A stretch of DNA of 64,000 bases from Apoda limacodes (Eukaryota > Arthropoda > Insecta > Lepidoptera > Limacodidae). How positions within the stretch are numbered: the stretch's first letter is position 1; every line of letters starts with the position of its first letter. Location of the stretch: contig OX291549.1 of assembly GCA_946406115.1 (NCBI GenBank), positions 25,257,901-25,321,900 on the forward strand, given 5' to 3'. The notes below the pieces were generated by a model that did not search any database, was not told where the DNA came from, and worked only from the letters and a program-made list of their open reading frames with translations. This document shows, piece after piece, positions 51,421-63,110 of the stretch. A program made the translations under genes and the position numbers.

Positions 51421-51689
51421 GGTAAGGAAAAATACATGTTGAAATTATAAAAAAGTCTGTAAAAAACTGTATACTAACCAGTTAGGTCTTATTTAAAATA
51501 GTTATGTGTTGTTAGGTTACGTCGTTATGTCGTTCTCGTGCTCCGCAGGTGCTCCTTCCCAGGCGCGATTGCATTCAGACGGAGATTTTTCAATAATATA
51601 CCAAAGTTAATGCATTCTCTTCAACGTTTCAGTTCACGTCTTCAGTCGATGTTGTAAATATTTTCGATAGTTTGTATATATGTATTTTT

Positions 51690-52160
51690 TTTCTTACGGC
51701 TCGATGACCAAAATGTTTGTTCTCCTTTGTGATATTAATTTACAATCGGGCATTTCTTCAAGTTCCCAGAAACGCTGTAATTGTGTATCGAGATATTGTG
51801 TTAAATTACACTAAATCGGAATGTTATTATGGTAATATTTTTGTGTTCATGCACTATATACCCCCAATAATCCATCCTAAAACTGTATTTTGCAGAACTA
51901 AAGCCTTATTTCCTAATCGTATAATACCCGATTTTAGTAAGCTCCAATATATTTCACAACCAATAAGGATATCAACCTCTGCGGACCGTGAAAAATGTGG
52001 ATCTGCAAGCAATTTGCCGTACAGATCTATCTTCATATTTCTGTCGAAATTAATTTGTGGTATATTCGATGTTATTTGTGGTAATATTAAAGCATGGACT
52101 GTATCTTTGTATTCATTGTATTTTGATCTAATTTGTAAGTCGCAATATTTTGAAATTTAA
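51690..52160 (-). pseudogene. BEL/Pao protease-region relic
   Basis: Minus strand. KYNEYKDTVHALILPQI, then LADPHFSRSAEVDILIGCEI, YWSLLKSGIIRLGNKALVLQ and NTVLGWIIGGI match the BEL/Pao aspartic-protease-like domain (DUF1758: LADPxFxxPxxIDLLIGAD ... LGWIVSG). QLQRFWELEEMPD follows at about 51710-51780, the segment that leads into RT in these elements. RT itself is absent. The long plus-strand open frame here is a shadow. Confidence 0.78.
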
Positions 52161-52290
52161 GTAATCGCATTGTTTACTCCGGTTATTGTGTGAGTCGTGC
52201 TGTTAACTGGCAACCCTAGTTTTGATAGTTACTAAACTGGTCATACTTCCTGAACGTCTTTGTGGGTTGGGACCTTTCTGCTAAGTCAAT

Positions 52291-53999
52291 TTTTTTTTAT
52301 TCTGAGCTGACACTGCAGTTGGCTGTTGCAGCCATTACTGCTTCACCGGGCTTTTTGGGGCGAAACTCTAAAGGAGCCTCAGCCCATATAGCGCACAACG
52401 CTCAAGGGCTATCCGCGGAAGCCTCGGCTTAGGTTGTCGCTCTCGAGGGCGTCCCTTCGACCGGCGTGAGTCTCGAACCCGAAGGTGAGTCACCGCCAGG
52501 AGGGAAGTTCCCCGTTACGCGGGTGCGGTTGCGATTGAGTGGGGGTGAGAAGCGCCCCGGCACTCTTTGATACCTCGTGTATCCTTGCGGGCGCCGACGA
52601 ACCCGGGGACGTCGGCGTCGTGTTTGGAGGGAGGCCCTATTCGGGGAGGTGGTAGAGACTTATCTCGCTACCCGGACAGCGAGATCGTCATCTGGGGCCG
52701 TTAGTACGTGCCGAGACCGCTTAACCATAGTTTTACGACCGTGCCGAGGTGGATCGGGGGGATGATACGTTGTGGATTGCACAATTAATCGATTCGGGTG
52801 ATTTTGTGTACGCTCGAAAAAGCGGACTGCCAGGTCTTTGGGATATTGGGGAATCGAGGGGAGTTCGAAGTCTCTGTGTAGGTCCGCGTTGCGGATGTAC
52901 CAAGAGGCTCCAGAAGCCGCTCTAAGAAAGCGGTTTTGGAGGGTCTGAAGTTTGTGGAGATTGCGCTTGGATAACGCAAAGACTACGCTAGTATAAGCTA
53001 ATATGGGGCGGATGCAAGTTGTGTAAAGATTCAGCATATTTCTAAGCGACATCTTACTGTACATGCCTATCATGGGATAAAGACGACCGCGGACAAAAGC
53101 GGCTCGGTCTCTGACTATTTTGGTGTGAGCGTGGAAGTTCAAACGCCTATCCATGGTCGCACCGAGATATTTGGTCTTATTTTGCCAGGGAATGGCACGA
53201 CCGAAGAGAGAGAGGGGAGATGGCTGCGGAGGGCAGCCTATGGTAAAGAGGACGGCAGAGCTTTTGTCAGAATTCACCTCGATTCTCCATTTCCGAAACC
53301 ATTCGCCTAAGGCGGTGATAGCGGGTTGGAGTCTCTTAGTGATTCGACTCACTTGCCTATCGGTGATAAAGATAGCGGTATCGTTCGCAAAGAGGGCAAG
53401 TTGGGTACCTATCGTTTTAGGGATGTCGTTGGTGTACAGAAGGTACAAGATGGGGGCGAGCACGGACCCTTGCGAGACTCCTGCATCTATGGGACGGGGG
53501 GAAGAGAGAGTGCCTTCTACTTTGTAGCGAAAACTCCGATTCGACAAATAGTCTCGTATGATGAGCACGAGACGATCTGGAAACTGAAAGTTGTACAGTT
53601 TAAAAATTAAACCGTTGTGCCAGACTTTGTCGAAAGCTTTCGCCACATCGAATAAGACAGCGCCCGTGTGGCGGGCCTTACCTAATACTGGTTGGAAGCC
53701 AGTGAGAATATGTTCCGTTATGCGGAGGACTTGATGGACGCATGAGTGTTTGGCACAGAAGCCGAACTGCTCGTCTATTAAAATGCCTCTAGAGACTATA
53801 GCGTTCCGTAGGCAAGCGAGGAGGAGGCGTTTGTAGAGTTTACCAAGGGCCTTTAGTAAACTTATATGGCGATAGGAGGATGGCTCGGTACGAGCTTGCC
53901 TGGCTTGTGGATGCCTATAACAATTGCATCTTTCCAAATCGGAGGAGGACAGGGTGGTGGTCCGAGTCAAGTTCATCAAGCACCTCTGTAGAGCGAAAG
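52291..53999 (-). mobile_element. Jockey-type non-LTR retrotransposon, inactive
   Basis: Minus strand, 5'-truncated, with poly(A) as T-run at 52291-52298. A 439-residue frame (52660-53979) holds SSYRHISLLKALGKLYKRLL, FGFCAKHSCVHQVLRITEHI, LFDVAKAFDKVWHNGLIFKL, DAGVSQGSVLAPILYLLYTN and the palm motif ALFANDTAIF, where the family has FADDTA, so a catalytic Asp is Asn. The C-terminus (WQNKTKYLGATMDRRLNFHA, IRPILAYTSVVFA) is typical of Jockey/BS/X elements. The first 30 residues look frame-shifted from PESWKxAxVVxIPKPGK. The 3' UTR is GC-rich. The whole is markedly GC-richer than its surroundings. Confidence 0.85.
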
Positions 54000-54000
54000 C

Positions 54001-54036
54001 TTAGCTTAGCTTAGCTTAGCTAAGCTTAGCTTAAGT
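54001..54036. repeat. (AGCTT)n short tandem repeat
   Basis: About seven units of AGCTT with one phase break (TTAGCTAAGCTTAGC). It lies exactly between the truncated 5' end of the Jockey-type element and MITE M2 copy 2. It is not the insect telomere repeat TTAGG. Confidence 0.9.
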
Positions 54037-54253
54037 CTATGTTTCAAATCCTGCCGAGTAATTATCGCCCGGTAAAGTTGAAAAATCAACCGGTAAAGTT
54101 AAGTTTCACACATACATGGAACATTAACAGTGAATTTCAACCTTTTCTATGACAGCATTAAGAATTCAACTTGACAGTTGGAAAATTACTCTACCCCGGG
54201 CGTCTCAAAACCACTTTATCAACATCCTCGTTGCGATTTTGAACACACCCTAA
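54034..54253. mobile_element. MITE family M2, copy 2
   Basis: Same blocks and orientation as 47597-47817. The ends TTAAGTCTATGTTTCAAATC and GATTTTGAACACACCCTAAA are imperfect inverted repeats. Identity to copy 1 is roughly 80%, with a small internal rearrangement around CAACCGGTAAAGTTAAG. Confidence 0.72.
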
Positions 54254-57200
54254 ACTACCTAAGTCAAATTTTATCAATGTAGGTGTCCCTATGACACTAA
54301 TACTACGGAACAATAGACGTAACTCCCATAAAATACAAGAGTTTTATCAAGGTTTATACTTAAAGAGTGCCAACATAAGTGTACCAATTCAAAAGCAATG
54401 CTGCCAACCATCTGGCAACACTAGTGACTCAGTAGGCGTCCAATTGTATTTTATATCGATATCGATAAATGCAGATACGTATGCCTTTAGCCTTAGTTAT
54501 CTTTTTCAAATATAGTAATAAGAAATAATAATAACCATTTAATTCATAACTTTATAAAGATTAAAAAATCAGCAGTAATAAACTAGTGTACTTTCGTTAA
54601 GCTGTTTTATTTATAATAAAGTATTTTAAAGTAAAACCTTTTAATATTTATTTACAAATAACTTCCTAAGATAAGTACAATTTTAAATTATAAAATTCTT
54701 AAACACGTAATCAAATCTTTATTGAGAACTTTAACTCATGCGTGACACCTGAAACAGAATACCACAAAATATTAAAATAAAACATTCACTGGTTATATTA
54801 TAGATATGTTTTTTTTTCAATTAAACAATTAAGTTTTATCTAGTAACACTGAAAAGTATTGTGTATTTATATCACAGTATATACATCGATAAATTTTAAT
54901 TTGCAGTACAGGAAGCACTAGTGATAAACCAAACATTCATCTGAATTATTGTAAAATAGATAGTTTAGCCTTTTGATAATTGTTCAATATAAATAATTCT
55001 CCTTGATGGTTTCTAAGTCATGACACTCTATGCGAAACAAGGCTCATGATTTGCCTTCCTTACTTGTTTGGCATTGCATCGCAGCGTTATAGAGTCTAAG
55101 TCTAAGTCCTAGCACATACATATTATTTTCTACTGCAGAACTCATTTTGAAATACACAAACTACAATTATCATGCTAAACTTCTAAGACAACTTTGAGGT
55201 TACCACGAAACTTGTAAACCAACTAGTCTTGTGTAGTATATGAATGATGAATGAAAAGGAATTAATTCCGGTACTATACTAGAATGAACTATTCCCTAAG
55301 CGTAATCGGACTCGTTCTTTTCGGACATGTGCGACAGCAAAGGAACAAACTATGGAAGGGAGAGAATGAAACAAATGCTTGGCGTAATCGTTCGGTCACA
55401 GCGCTGCGTTCATCGCTGGAAAGATTTTACTTCTATCCACATAATACTATATAATTTGTGCTTCTATCTCAGTTGTTTTACGATGGATGCATGAGTGAGT
55501 GCGTGTCCGAACTATGACCGCGATATCTAGGAAATAAAAGACCTAAGCGTTTCGTGCCTTGTATTAATTACAACTTTAAATTCCACAACATAAAATCTAT
55601 TTTACAAAAGAACAGTACAAGTGAATCTAGTGCCTGAATTAATTCAGTCAGTAATGTTTCATAGTTCATTGATACTTGACGCTTATTAGTTTAGTTGTTG
55701 TCTATCACTCAAGTTACTGCATTCGTCATTTTTATGTAGTGTTTAATGTATTTGCACGGTAATATGTATTTTAACTGTAAATATATATATATCAACTATG
55801 ACATTATTTATTAATTTATTTAAGCATATAAATTAATAAATAATGTCATAGTTGATTGATAAGTGCTTTAGTGGCGGTACCTAGTACGTTTGGGCCTTTT
55901 TTTAAAGATTTTTACTTTTTATGTGTTAGGTTTAGCCATTTAAAATAGCACCAGATAGGCCTAAACGAAGCAACATTTGACTCAGAAAATACTAATGACG
56001 TTAAAAACCTTACTACAAAGTTAAATTTAGGGAACTGCGAAAATTATTGCATTTTAATTTGTATGGTTAACTTATTTACCCTTAACAAGGTTTTCAAACT
56101 AAAGGCTCCACGCACACATTTTTATACACTTATACTTTTTACCGAGATTAATATTTAATACTGCTGGGACACACAGACAGACACCGAAGTCATACCTAGG
56201 TTCGTTTTTATCATTTTGGTTGGAAACCAAAAAATAAGAAGCAAAATACCTACGTACGATGCTGTCGTGTTCGCTAATCGAGTCTTGTACTAATAGGATT
56301 ACACAGACTGATATGAAAATTGTCATGTTTTAGCTTATCCGTACTATGTAGTGTACTACTGAACTAATAGTACTAGAATACTGTACTAGTACATCTGAAA
56401 GAATGTACTAGTACGGAGCGATCAGTTTAGTGACTGAATAAGAACAAGACTAAAACCAACTTTTGTTTGACACTTAACTCTGAAAGTTGCCACACTAAAA
56501 TAACAAATGTGAGGGATTTTCCGAAGGCAGAAATTAAAAAAAAAATTTGAAAAGTCTAATAGATGGCGTTGAATCAAGAAGGAGCATTTTCTGCAACTTA
56601 GTGACTTGGCTGTGTTCCAAATTCAAACTAGGACCTATACCAAAGATGACTTAGACGTATAAGTAATTTTTGGCCTATACAGTATAAATAATTATGTGGC
56701 TTTGTCATATGGTATTAACCCGCATTTCAAGTAAAAAAGTACATACCTTTAGACAATCACCGCTTTTTCCCCTGTAACTTTTGCGCTGCGTTTCCGGAGC
56801 TCTTGTTTCAGGTCAACACTACATCATACGTAATGTGTGCGTTGACGCGATCTGTGCTCCCGCTAAAAGTTAAAAAAAATGGCGGTTTGTGCAATAAAAT
56901 TGTGTGAAAACCATTGGAAAAAATCACTTTTCACAAGTTAGTACACTAATCTGCTTGTTATATTTGAGTTCCGAACGAAGTTATCAAAATAATTATATAT
57001 TAAATTGTTTAGAAAATATATTGTTGTCTATTTAAGTCACTAGTTAATAATCGACTTCAAAAAAGGAGGAAGTTCCTTTTTCCTCGAATTCTTTTTTTAT
57101 GTATGTTTTACGATTGTGCACCTACTTTAGATTTGAAAGCACTTCAGATAATAGCGCTTACATTTTTAACCAATTTAAAAAAGTAGGTTCTCAGTTTGAC

Positions 57201-60200
57201 CCACTCAGTTTATGTTTGTCCGTGATTATCTCGCGTTTGGCTGAACCAATTTTTAAAACGGTTGAAAAAAAAAATAAAAAAATGTATTACTCCTAACTGT
57301 AGCGTTTTAGCCTTCGATCATAATTTTATTATGTACCTATCTACTTTTATATATTTATTAGGTACCTACCTAGTAATTTTTTTAAGTTGCATAGATACCT
57401 ACATTTCAGATCGTTGCCGATTGGTTTTTAAAAATACGATACGGGGGAAAAATTTATGGAATTGCAACTCTCCTCTTAAAACCTTTCTACTAAATCTTGA
57501 GAGGTGATATGTACTTCTATTGACATTTACATTCCCCAGAAAAAAGCAAGATCAGAGTACTCGAGACTTTTTCGCAATAAACTTCCTCGTCTTCCTACTT
57601 TATGATAAAAATGTGTAGGATCGCGATGCGCTATGTTTTGTCGTATGTCTCGATATGTAGGTAGGTATAAGAAACAGTTACCGCCATCTATTGACTTCAA
57701 AGGACCAGTATAACAGTAAGTATTCTACGAGAAACGCTAGATGTCGTTAGCTAATATTTTCGACCTGCTGCTACTTACGGCATCTAGCGGCTAAACAAAA
57801 TAGCCCGAAAAATAGCCCGAGTTACGGCGGTCCCATTTCATTGTATGGGATGAGGCATCTGTACTAGTATAGTATTAGTATAGTATTATATAATCTGTGC
57901 CCAAGCAAAGAAAAGAATCACAACGTGTCACAGAGGATAAACATACCATATGTTTTTTAAAAAAAGCGCCTTCTCGAGTCAACGCCATCTAGTCTATATT
58001 TTAGAACTATTTTTTTTTTATTCGTCTCGGAAAACCTCTCTAGCGAATGATTTTGTTGAACTATTTCCACTTTAAAATGTTTCCCAAATATAGTTAATTA
58101 ACGAAAATACCTAATTACTTTAAATTACATAAATCCGTCTCGAACGACCGTGGAAGTGAGCGGATTAATGATGAGAATATGATAGGTGCCAACACTTACC
58201 GAAGGCATATCACTTAATTCACACCACATGTGCCGCTAACGAACGAACAGGGGCTCTATTGCCTAACTCGTCCGCTTTCGTGTCCGCTTTCCTTTTTGAC
58301 GTTATTTTGTCATTTCGTATCGAATAACGAAGCTGAAAGTGGAAGGCGGAAACGAAAGAGTTGAGTGAATGATAATCCATACATTTGACAGATAAACCCT
58401 ATTGCCTAAAAATTTCAAGATGGCGCATCCTCTTTCGCGATCCGACTTGAAAGCGTCAGCTCTTGAGTAACTGTGTTTGATCAAAGACACTACAGGTCTC
58501 TGGTTCAAAACTGAGTTGTAATTAAGTATATTTATTAATTAGCACGGAAGGATGCAGTTATTATAATTAAAATAGATGAAAATTACTGGACAGTTTTTCA
58601 AGATGGCTGGCAGAATTGAATAGGAAGGGAAAGGAACAAAATTGCACCTACCTACGTTTTACTTTTATGAAACTTATACCATAGACCAAAGATTATTGTC
58701 CAATCACTTTGTTTAAAGAAATATGATGAAATGACATAGATAAAAATTAAAAATAGTTGCTAAATAACGTAAAACTTGTTTTTTTACACTACGTACTTAC
58801 CGATTTACATGTAAAGGAAATCTTTTTATGTCACTAATCATAAAAATGTAAACAAACAATCCGCATTGATAGTTCAAAAACGAAATTCGTGTAAGATGCA
58901 GTTATGCCAAAATAACAAACATAAATTATATTCCGTTTAAATATAGACACTGCTAACTCAGATAAATTATTCCCGAATGTAGTACATTGCGTACTTATTA
59001 GAGTAGTAGTATTATTGGAACAAAGGTTACAAATCCATACAAATGTTTGTATCTATGAAGTTTCCAGGCACTGGCAGGTGTGCGTATACGTACACACAAA
59101 CACGCACACACATATAAAGCTAGTTTGTCGCCGTGTCAATAGATGACGTTAGTTTTCATACCTACCATTTTAGGCCTCAAGAGGGCACTCTTTTCCTTTG
59201 ACATATACTATCATCTGCGATAATTACCATATAATTACTATTCTCTGTGGATAGTTTGTTGATGTGTAAGGTACGAAGAAAATATTGCACATAGTCAGTA
59301 AAAGATTTACACAGTTGTGTCTTGTGTGTAGTTCGGACCCTAAATAATATAAAACTTCCCTTATTCTGTATGTAGTTACTTTTGAACTGAGATAAAAAAG
59401 TGACCTCGACATTTCTAGCTGAAGGATTTGCGGTTAATTTATCTAGGTATGTCGGTTTGGTCAGCTAGTACAGTTGGAAATCCTAATTATCGGTGCGTTC
59501 CATCAGCTATTCGTTACGGTGACTCTCGTAGTTGGTGTCCAAAATTTAGCAAGGTATGATATTTTCATTAGATCATTAACAACATTTTTCTGAAGTCTAG
59601 TTATGTATTGGTTCTCGTGTTCCTAGAATTAATATATGCAAACCGACTTACATGTGTAACCATACATTAGTTGCCTTAGCCAGTTTAAAAGAGTTCAAAT
59701 AATCAGAAATTGTGATATGTGTTGTTTGCTATTAACCCTACAGTAGTCGCGCACCTCAAAGTGATAGGTGGAGTCGCGCGGACTACACACGTAGTCCGTT
59801 TTCAAATTAAAATAACAAAATATTTAGGCATAATTTTTTTATTACATGTATGAAAATGTAATCAATATAGTTAGCATAACTAGATATAATCAACAAAACG
59901 TAATTACAACCTCTGTGTTACAAATTAAACTAAAACAAAAAACTTCTCTAAAATTCACATGTCACTCTGATTGAGATCTAAGAAATAATTGATAAAATTA
60001 TTTTTGGCCCAGAAAAGACACTAACTCTTCACATGATTACCACATACAAACTTTTTGTACTTTCTTATGCTTTAACTGCACTCTTTCCACAGTCATTGCA
60101 GTGGCATACAACATTACTTGGTATTGCTTGGGTTTCTGTGTGCATAATCCCAAGAAAGTCTGTTATCTTGATTGGTAGACATCTTGGCAACAATTTTGTT

Positions 60201-61429
60201 TAAATGCTCTTATGAGCCAATCGTTTTATTCAATTTAGATACAAGTCAATCAGGAAATCACTTCAACCTCAGCCAGCTACGCCTTAATCTGGGCATGCTG
60301 TTGATCATCCATTTTTGTTTTGAAAAACGTCTACAAGATTGTAACAAGATATTTTATGAGTGACTACTGTAAGGTTAATGATTCAGGTAAGCAATCAATG
60401 ACTAGTTAATCATCCTCATCATAATTTATTGATTGCTTTGTGTTATTTATTTATATTAAAAAATTGTCTCGATAGCAAATCTTATGGTCAGAGTAACTAA
60501 AAGGGGAAAAAACAATTGTGGTTTATATGACTGATATGCTGTAAAATATTTAATCAAAGAACATATTTTTAAATTTTGACTTTCTCTACAGTTATATAAC
60601 ATTATAGTTATGGCTATGTTCTTATTTGATTTTAGTCTTTTGAGTGATTGTCGCCCAGTACAGTGCATTTTGTGATTGTTTAGGAAAACTTCATTTTTAC
60701 GTTTTATGTGTGTGTAAATAATTCAATTTCAAGTTAATTAATTACCCTGAGCCAGGGCTTCCTAATGCACTATATCTACTACCACATTACTTTTTTTTTG
60801 TTCTTTTAACAACTCAATGCTAGTTACTACCATTAAAAAAACTTTGATCTTTATGAAATATTCTGTTTTATGCCCTATATTTTTTAACCTTATTTTACAG
60901 TCTAAATCAGAGGTTGCAGAGATATTTATTTTAAATATTAATGTATCAGATATTTATGACATACTAGCCTCTTGTCGCAACTTTCTCCGCCTGGGCTGTT
61001 GAAACAAATCAAAAACAAAAAACAAGGCTTTGTCATATGTCTTGGACAAGATTTTAATTTTATTTAGTCTCTGCTTAGATCATTAAAAAACCAGACTCTG
61101 TCTAACTTTAACTGTCACAGACGGCTGGGTCATGAACTTTATATCTTGAAGTTCAATTCTATCTTATGTTCATTGGAATCATCAGTTTTCTTTGCATACT
61201 TAAGAATAAACACTAATTTTGAATAATATGCATTTTTTATGTGCAATTATATTTCGTAATTTACAATGGGCAAAGCCAAATTAGAATATTCTTTTGCAAA
61301 AATACCAGTAAAATAATGGTTTATGTTTGCAATTTGTAAAATCTCAAATTTATATATATATCATGATATATGAGTATATTAAAGATAAACATGACTGATA
61401 TACAAGTATGTCAAAGATATATAATTAAA
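54254..61429. other. Upstream intergenic stretch, no gene recognised
   Basis: AT-rich DNA with short chance frames only. Noted inside: a perfect hairpin at 55791-55856, a repeat terminus at about 57049-57090, several ATAGATGGCG-type words (56570, 57685, 57735, 57980) and a GC-richer block at 58200-58470. No splice-compatible conserved exon was recognised. Confidence 0.5.
55791..55856. repeat. Perfect 28-bp hairpin
   Basis: ATCAACTATGACATTATTTA and onwards to position 55818 is exactly complementary to 55829-55856, with a 10-base loop. AT-rich arms. Could be a tiny MITE; a microRNA precursor is possible but unsupported. Confidence 0.9.
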
Positions 61430-63110
61430 CCCTGGCTTAAAGCTAAGGTATACCCTAGCAAAAGCGAGCCGTTTTGACCAGTGTACAAAGACATATAAAG
61501 CATACAAAGAGCCACAGTACCACATACAATAGGTGCTAGCACATGACAGCATGTTAAAAATCTTGATTTTCTTAGTTTTTTTGTCAGTATATAACATTCA
61601 AATATTTATTTAGAACAATGAAATCAGCAAATTCTCTTGGTGAGATTAATATAAATTTTATGAAATAAAAATTAAGAGAATATCACTCTTAGTTTTCGGA
61701 ACAATTTCAATTAAAGCCCAAAACTAGAGTGTTATATTTTTTATTTCTAAATGTTTTAATAGGCAAATTTTTATACTATTAGAAAATTCACTTAATTAAG
61801 ATTTAAAACATATATTTCTGTCATGTCTAAAAGTGTAGTCAGGAGTGTAACAAAATTAATCAAATTTTTGCAAACGTAATTTGTTTGGGTATACTTAAAT
61901 ATCAACAACTACCAGTGACTTATAGACTATTGGCATCAAATAAAAAAATAATAAAATAAAATACAACCAATACACAAAAATTCTAAAAAATTGCATGACT
62001 CAATCACAAAACACATTTAAACCAACAATATATTTCACAAAGCAAAAATATATATATTATTATTAAAAAAATAGACGAGCAGCATCAGATGCTGGTGTGT
62101 CTATCTAAACTGATGGAAATGTCTTAGTCCTTTTCACTAAAATATTATTCACTTAATATGTCATTAAAAAACAAATAACAAATAAACCATAAAAGACTAC
62201 ACTTGTAACAAAACAACGCACAAAGAAATAAATTGTATAAAAGTAACAATAATATGTATCCTAATGCACAAGTCATACGCCAAATGTCCAATAATTACTT
62301 CAAAAATTTGACAGATTCAAATACTGACAAAACAAACAAATCAAATTGGACAAAACAATATAAATTAAATATTCCTTGTAAACAGAACTCGCTTTTTTTA
62401 ACAGCTGTAACAGATCATTTTTAAAATAATGAAAACATTAAAAAGTCCACGGGATATGATGGCATAAAAACCGAAGTATATATAATTATTTCCTATTGTA
62501 ATCTTTATTAATGAAATTGTCGTAAATGCATGACACAAATATTTGCATTCCAACAAATGTATGGTAGAATGTGATGGCTCTAATTTAAGGTTAATCTTTT
62601 GATTGCTATGTAAATGTTTTTTTACGTTAAGATGATGGCATACCCAAACGAGTAAAGTTTACAAGAATTTGATTAATTTTGTTGCAGTCCTGAGTACACT
62701 TTTTGATGTGAAAAAAATATATGTTATAGATCAAACCTTAATTAAGTGAATTGGCTAATAATATAATAATTTGGCTATTAAAATAGTTGAAAAAAAAATT
62801 ATTCTGACACTCTTTTTTTATGCTTTAATTGAAATTTTTTAGAAAACTAAGAGTGATATTTTCTTGATTCTTATTTCATAAAATATATATTAATATGATC
62901 AATTGAATTTGCTATTTCATAGTTCTAAATAGATATTTGAATTTTACACCAACAGAAAACCTAGACAATCAAGATTTTCATCATGCGGTCACGTGATAGC
63001 GCCAATCGTATGTGAAACTCTGTGTCTTTGTATGCTTCAATAGTGTAATATGTGTTTGTACATTCGTCGAAACGGCACGCTTTTGCTAGGGTACGTCATA
63101 GCCTTGATGG
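61430..63110. repeat. Long-arm inverted repeat (1.7 kb)
   Basis: Arms of about 470 bases, 61430-61895 and 62640-63110, are inverted copies at roughly 75-80% identity by eye. Matching blocks include TACCCTAGCAAAAGCG, ATCACTCTTAGTTTTC, TTTCAATTAAAGC, TTCACTTAATTAAG, ACAAAATTAATCAAATT and GTTTGGGTAT. The spacer of about 740 bases contains the second 94-bp two-hairpin repeat. No transposase was found. Confidence 0.8.
62072..62165 (+). repeat. 94-bp two-hairpin repeat, copy 2
   Basis: Second copy of 49670-49763, same strand, same length. It ends TATTATTCACTTAATATGTC, then ATT. Located in the spacer of the long-arm inverted repeat. Confidence 0.75.

Noticed and set aside
51717..52160. 147-codon open frame on the plus strand
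   Set aside because: It is antisense to a BEL/Pao protease-region relic that has clear family motifs on the minus strand.
54001..54036. Telomere-like repeat
   Set aside because: The unit is AGCTT, not the TTAGG of most insects, and it is a short internal tract beside a LINE end.
55791..55856. microRNA precursor
   Set aside because: Stem is perfect and very AT-rich with no bulges, more like a small palindromic repeat. No evidence of a mature arm.
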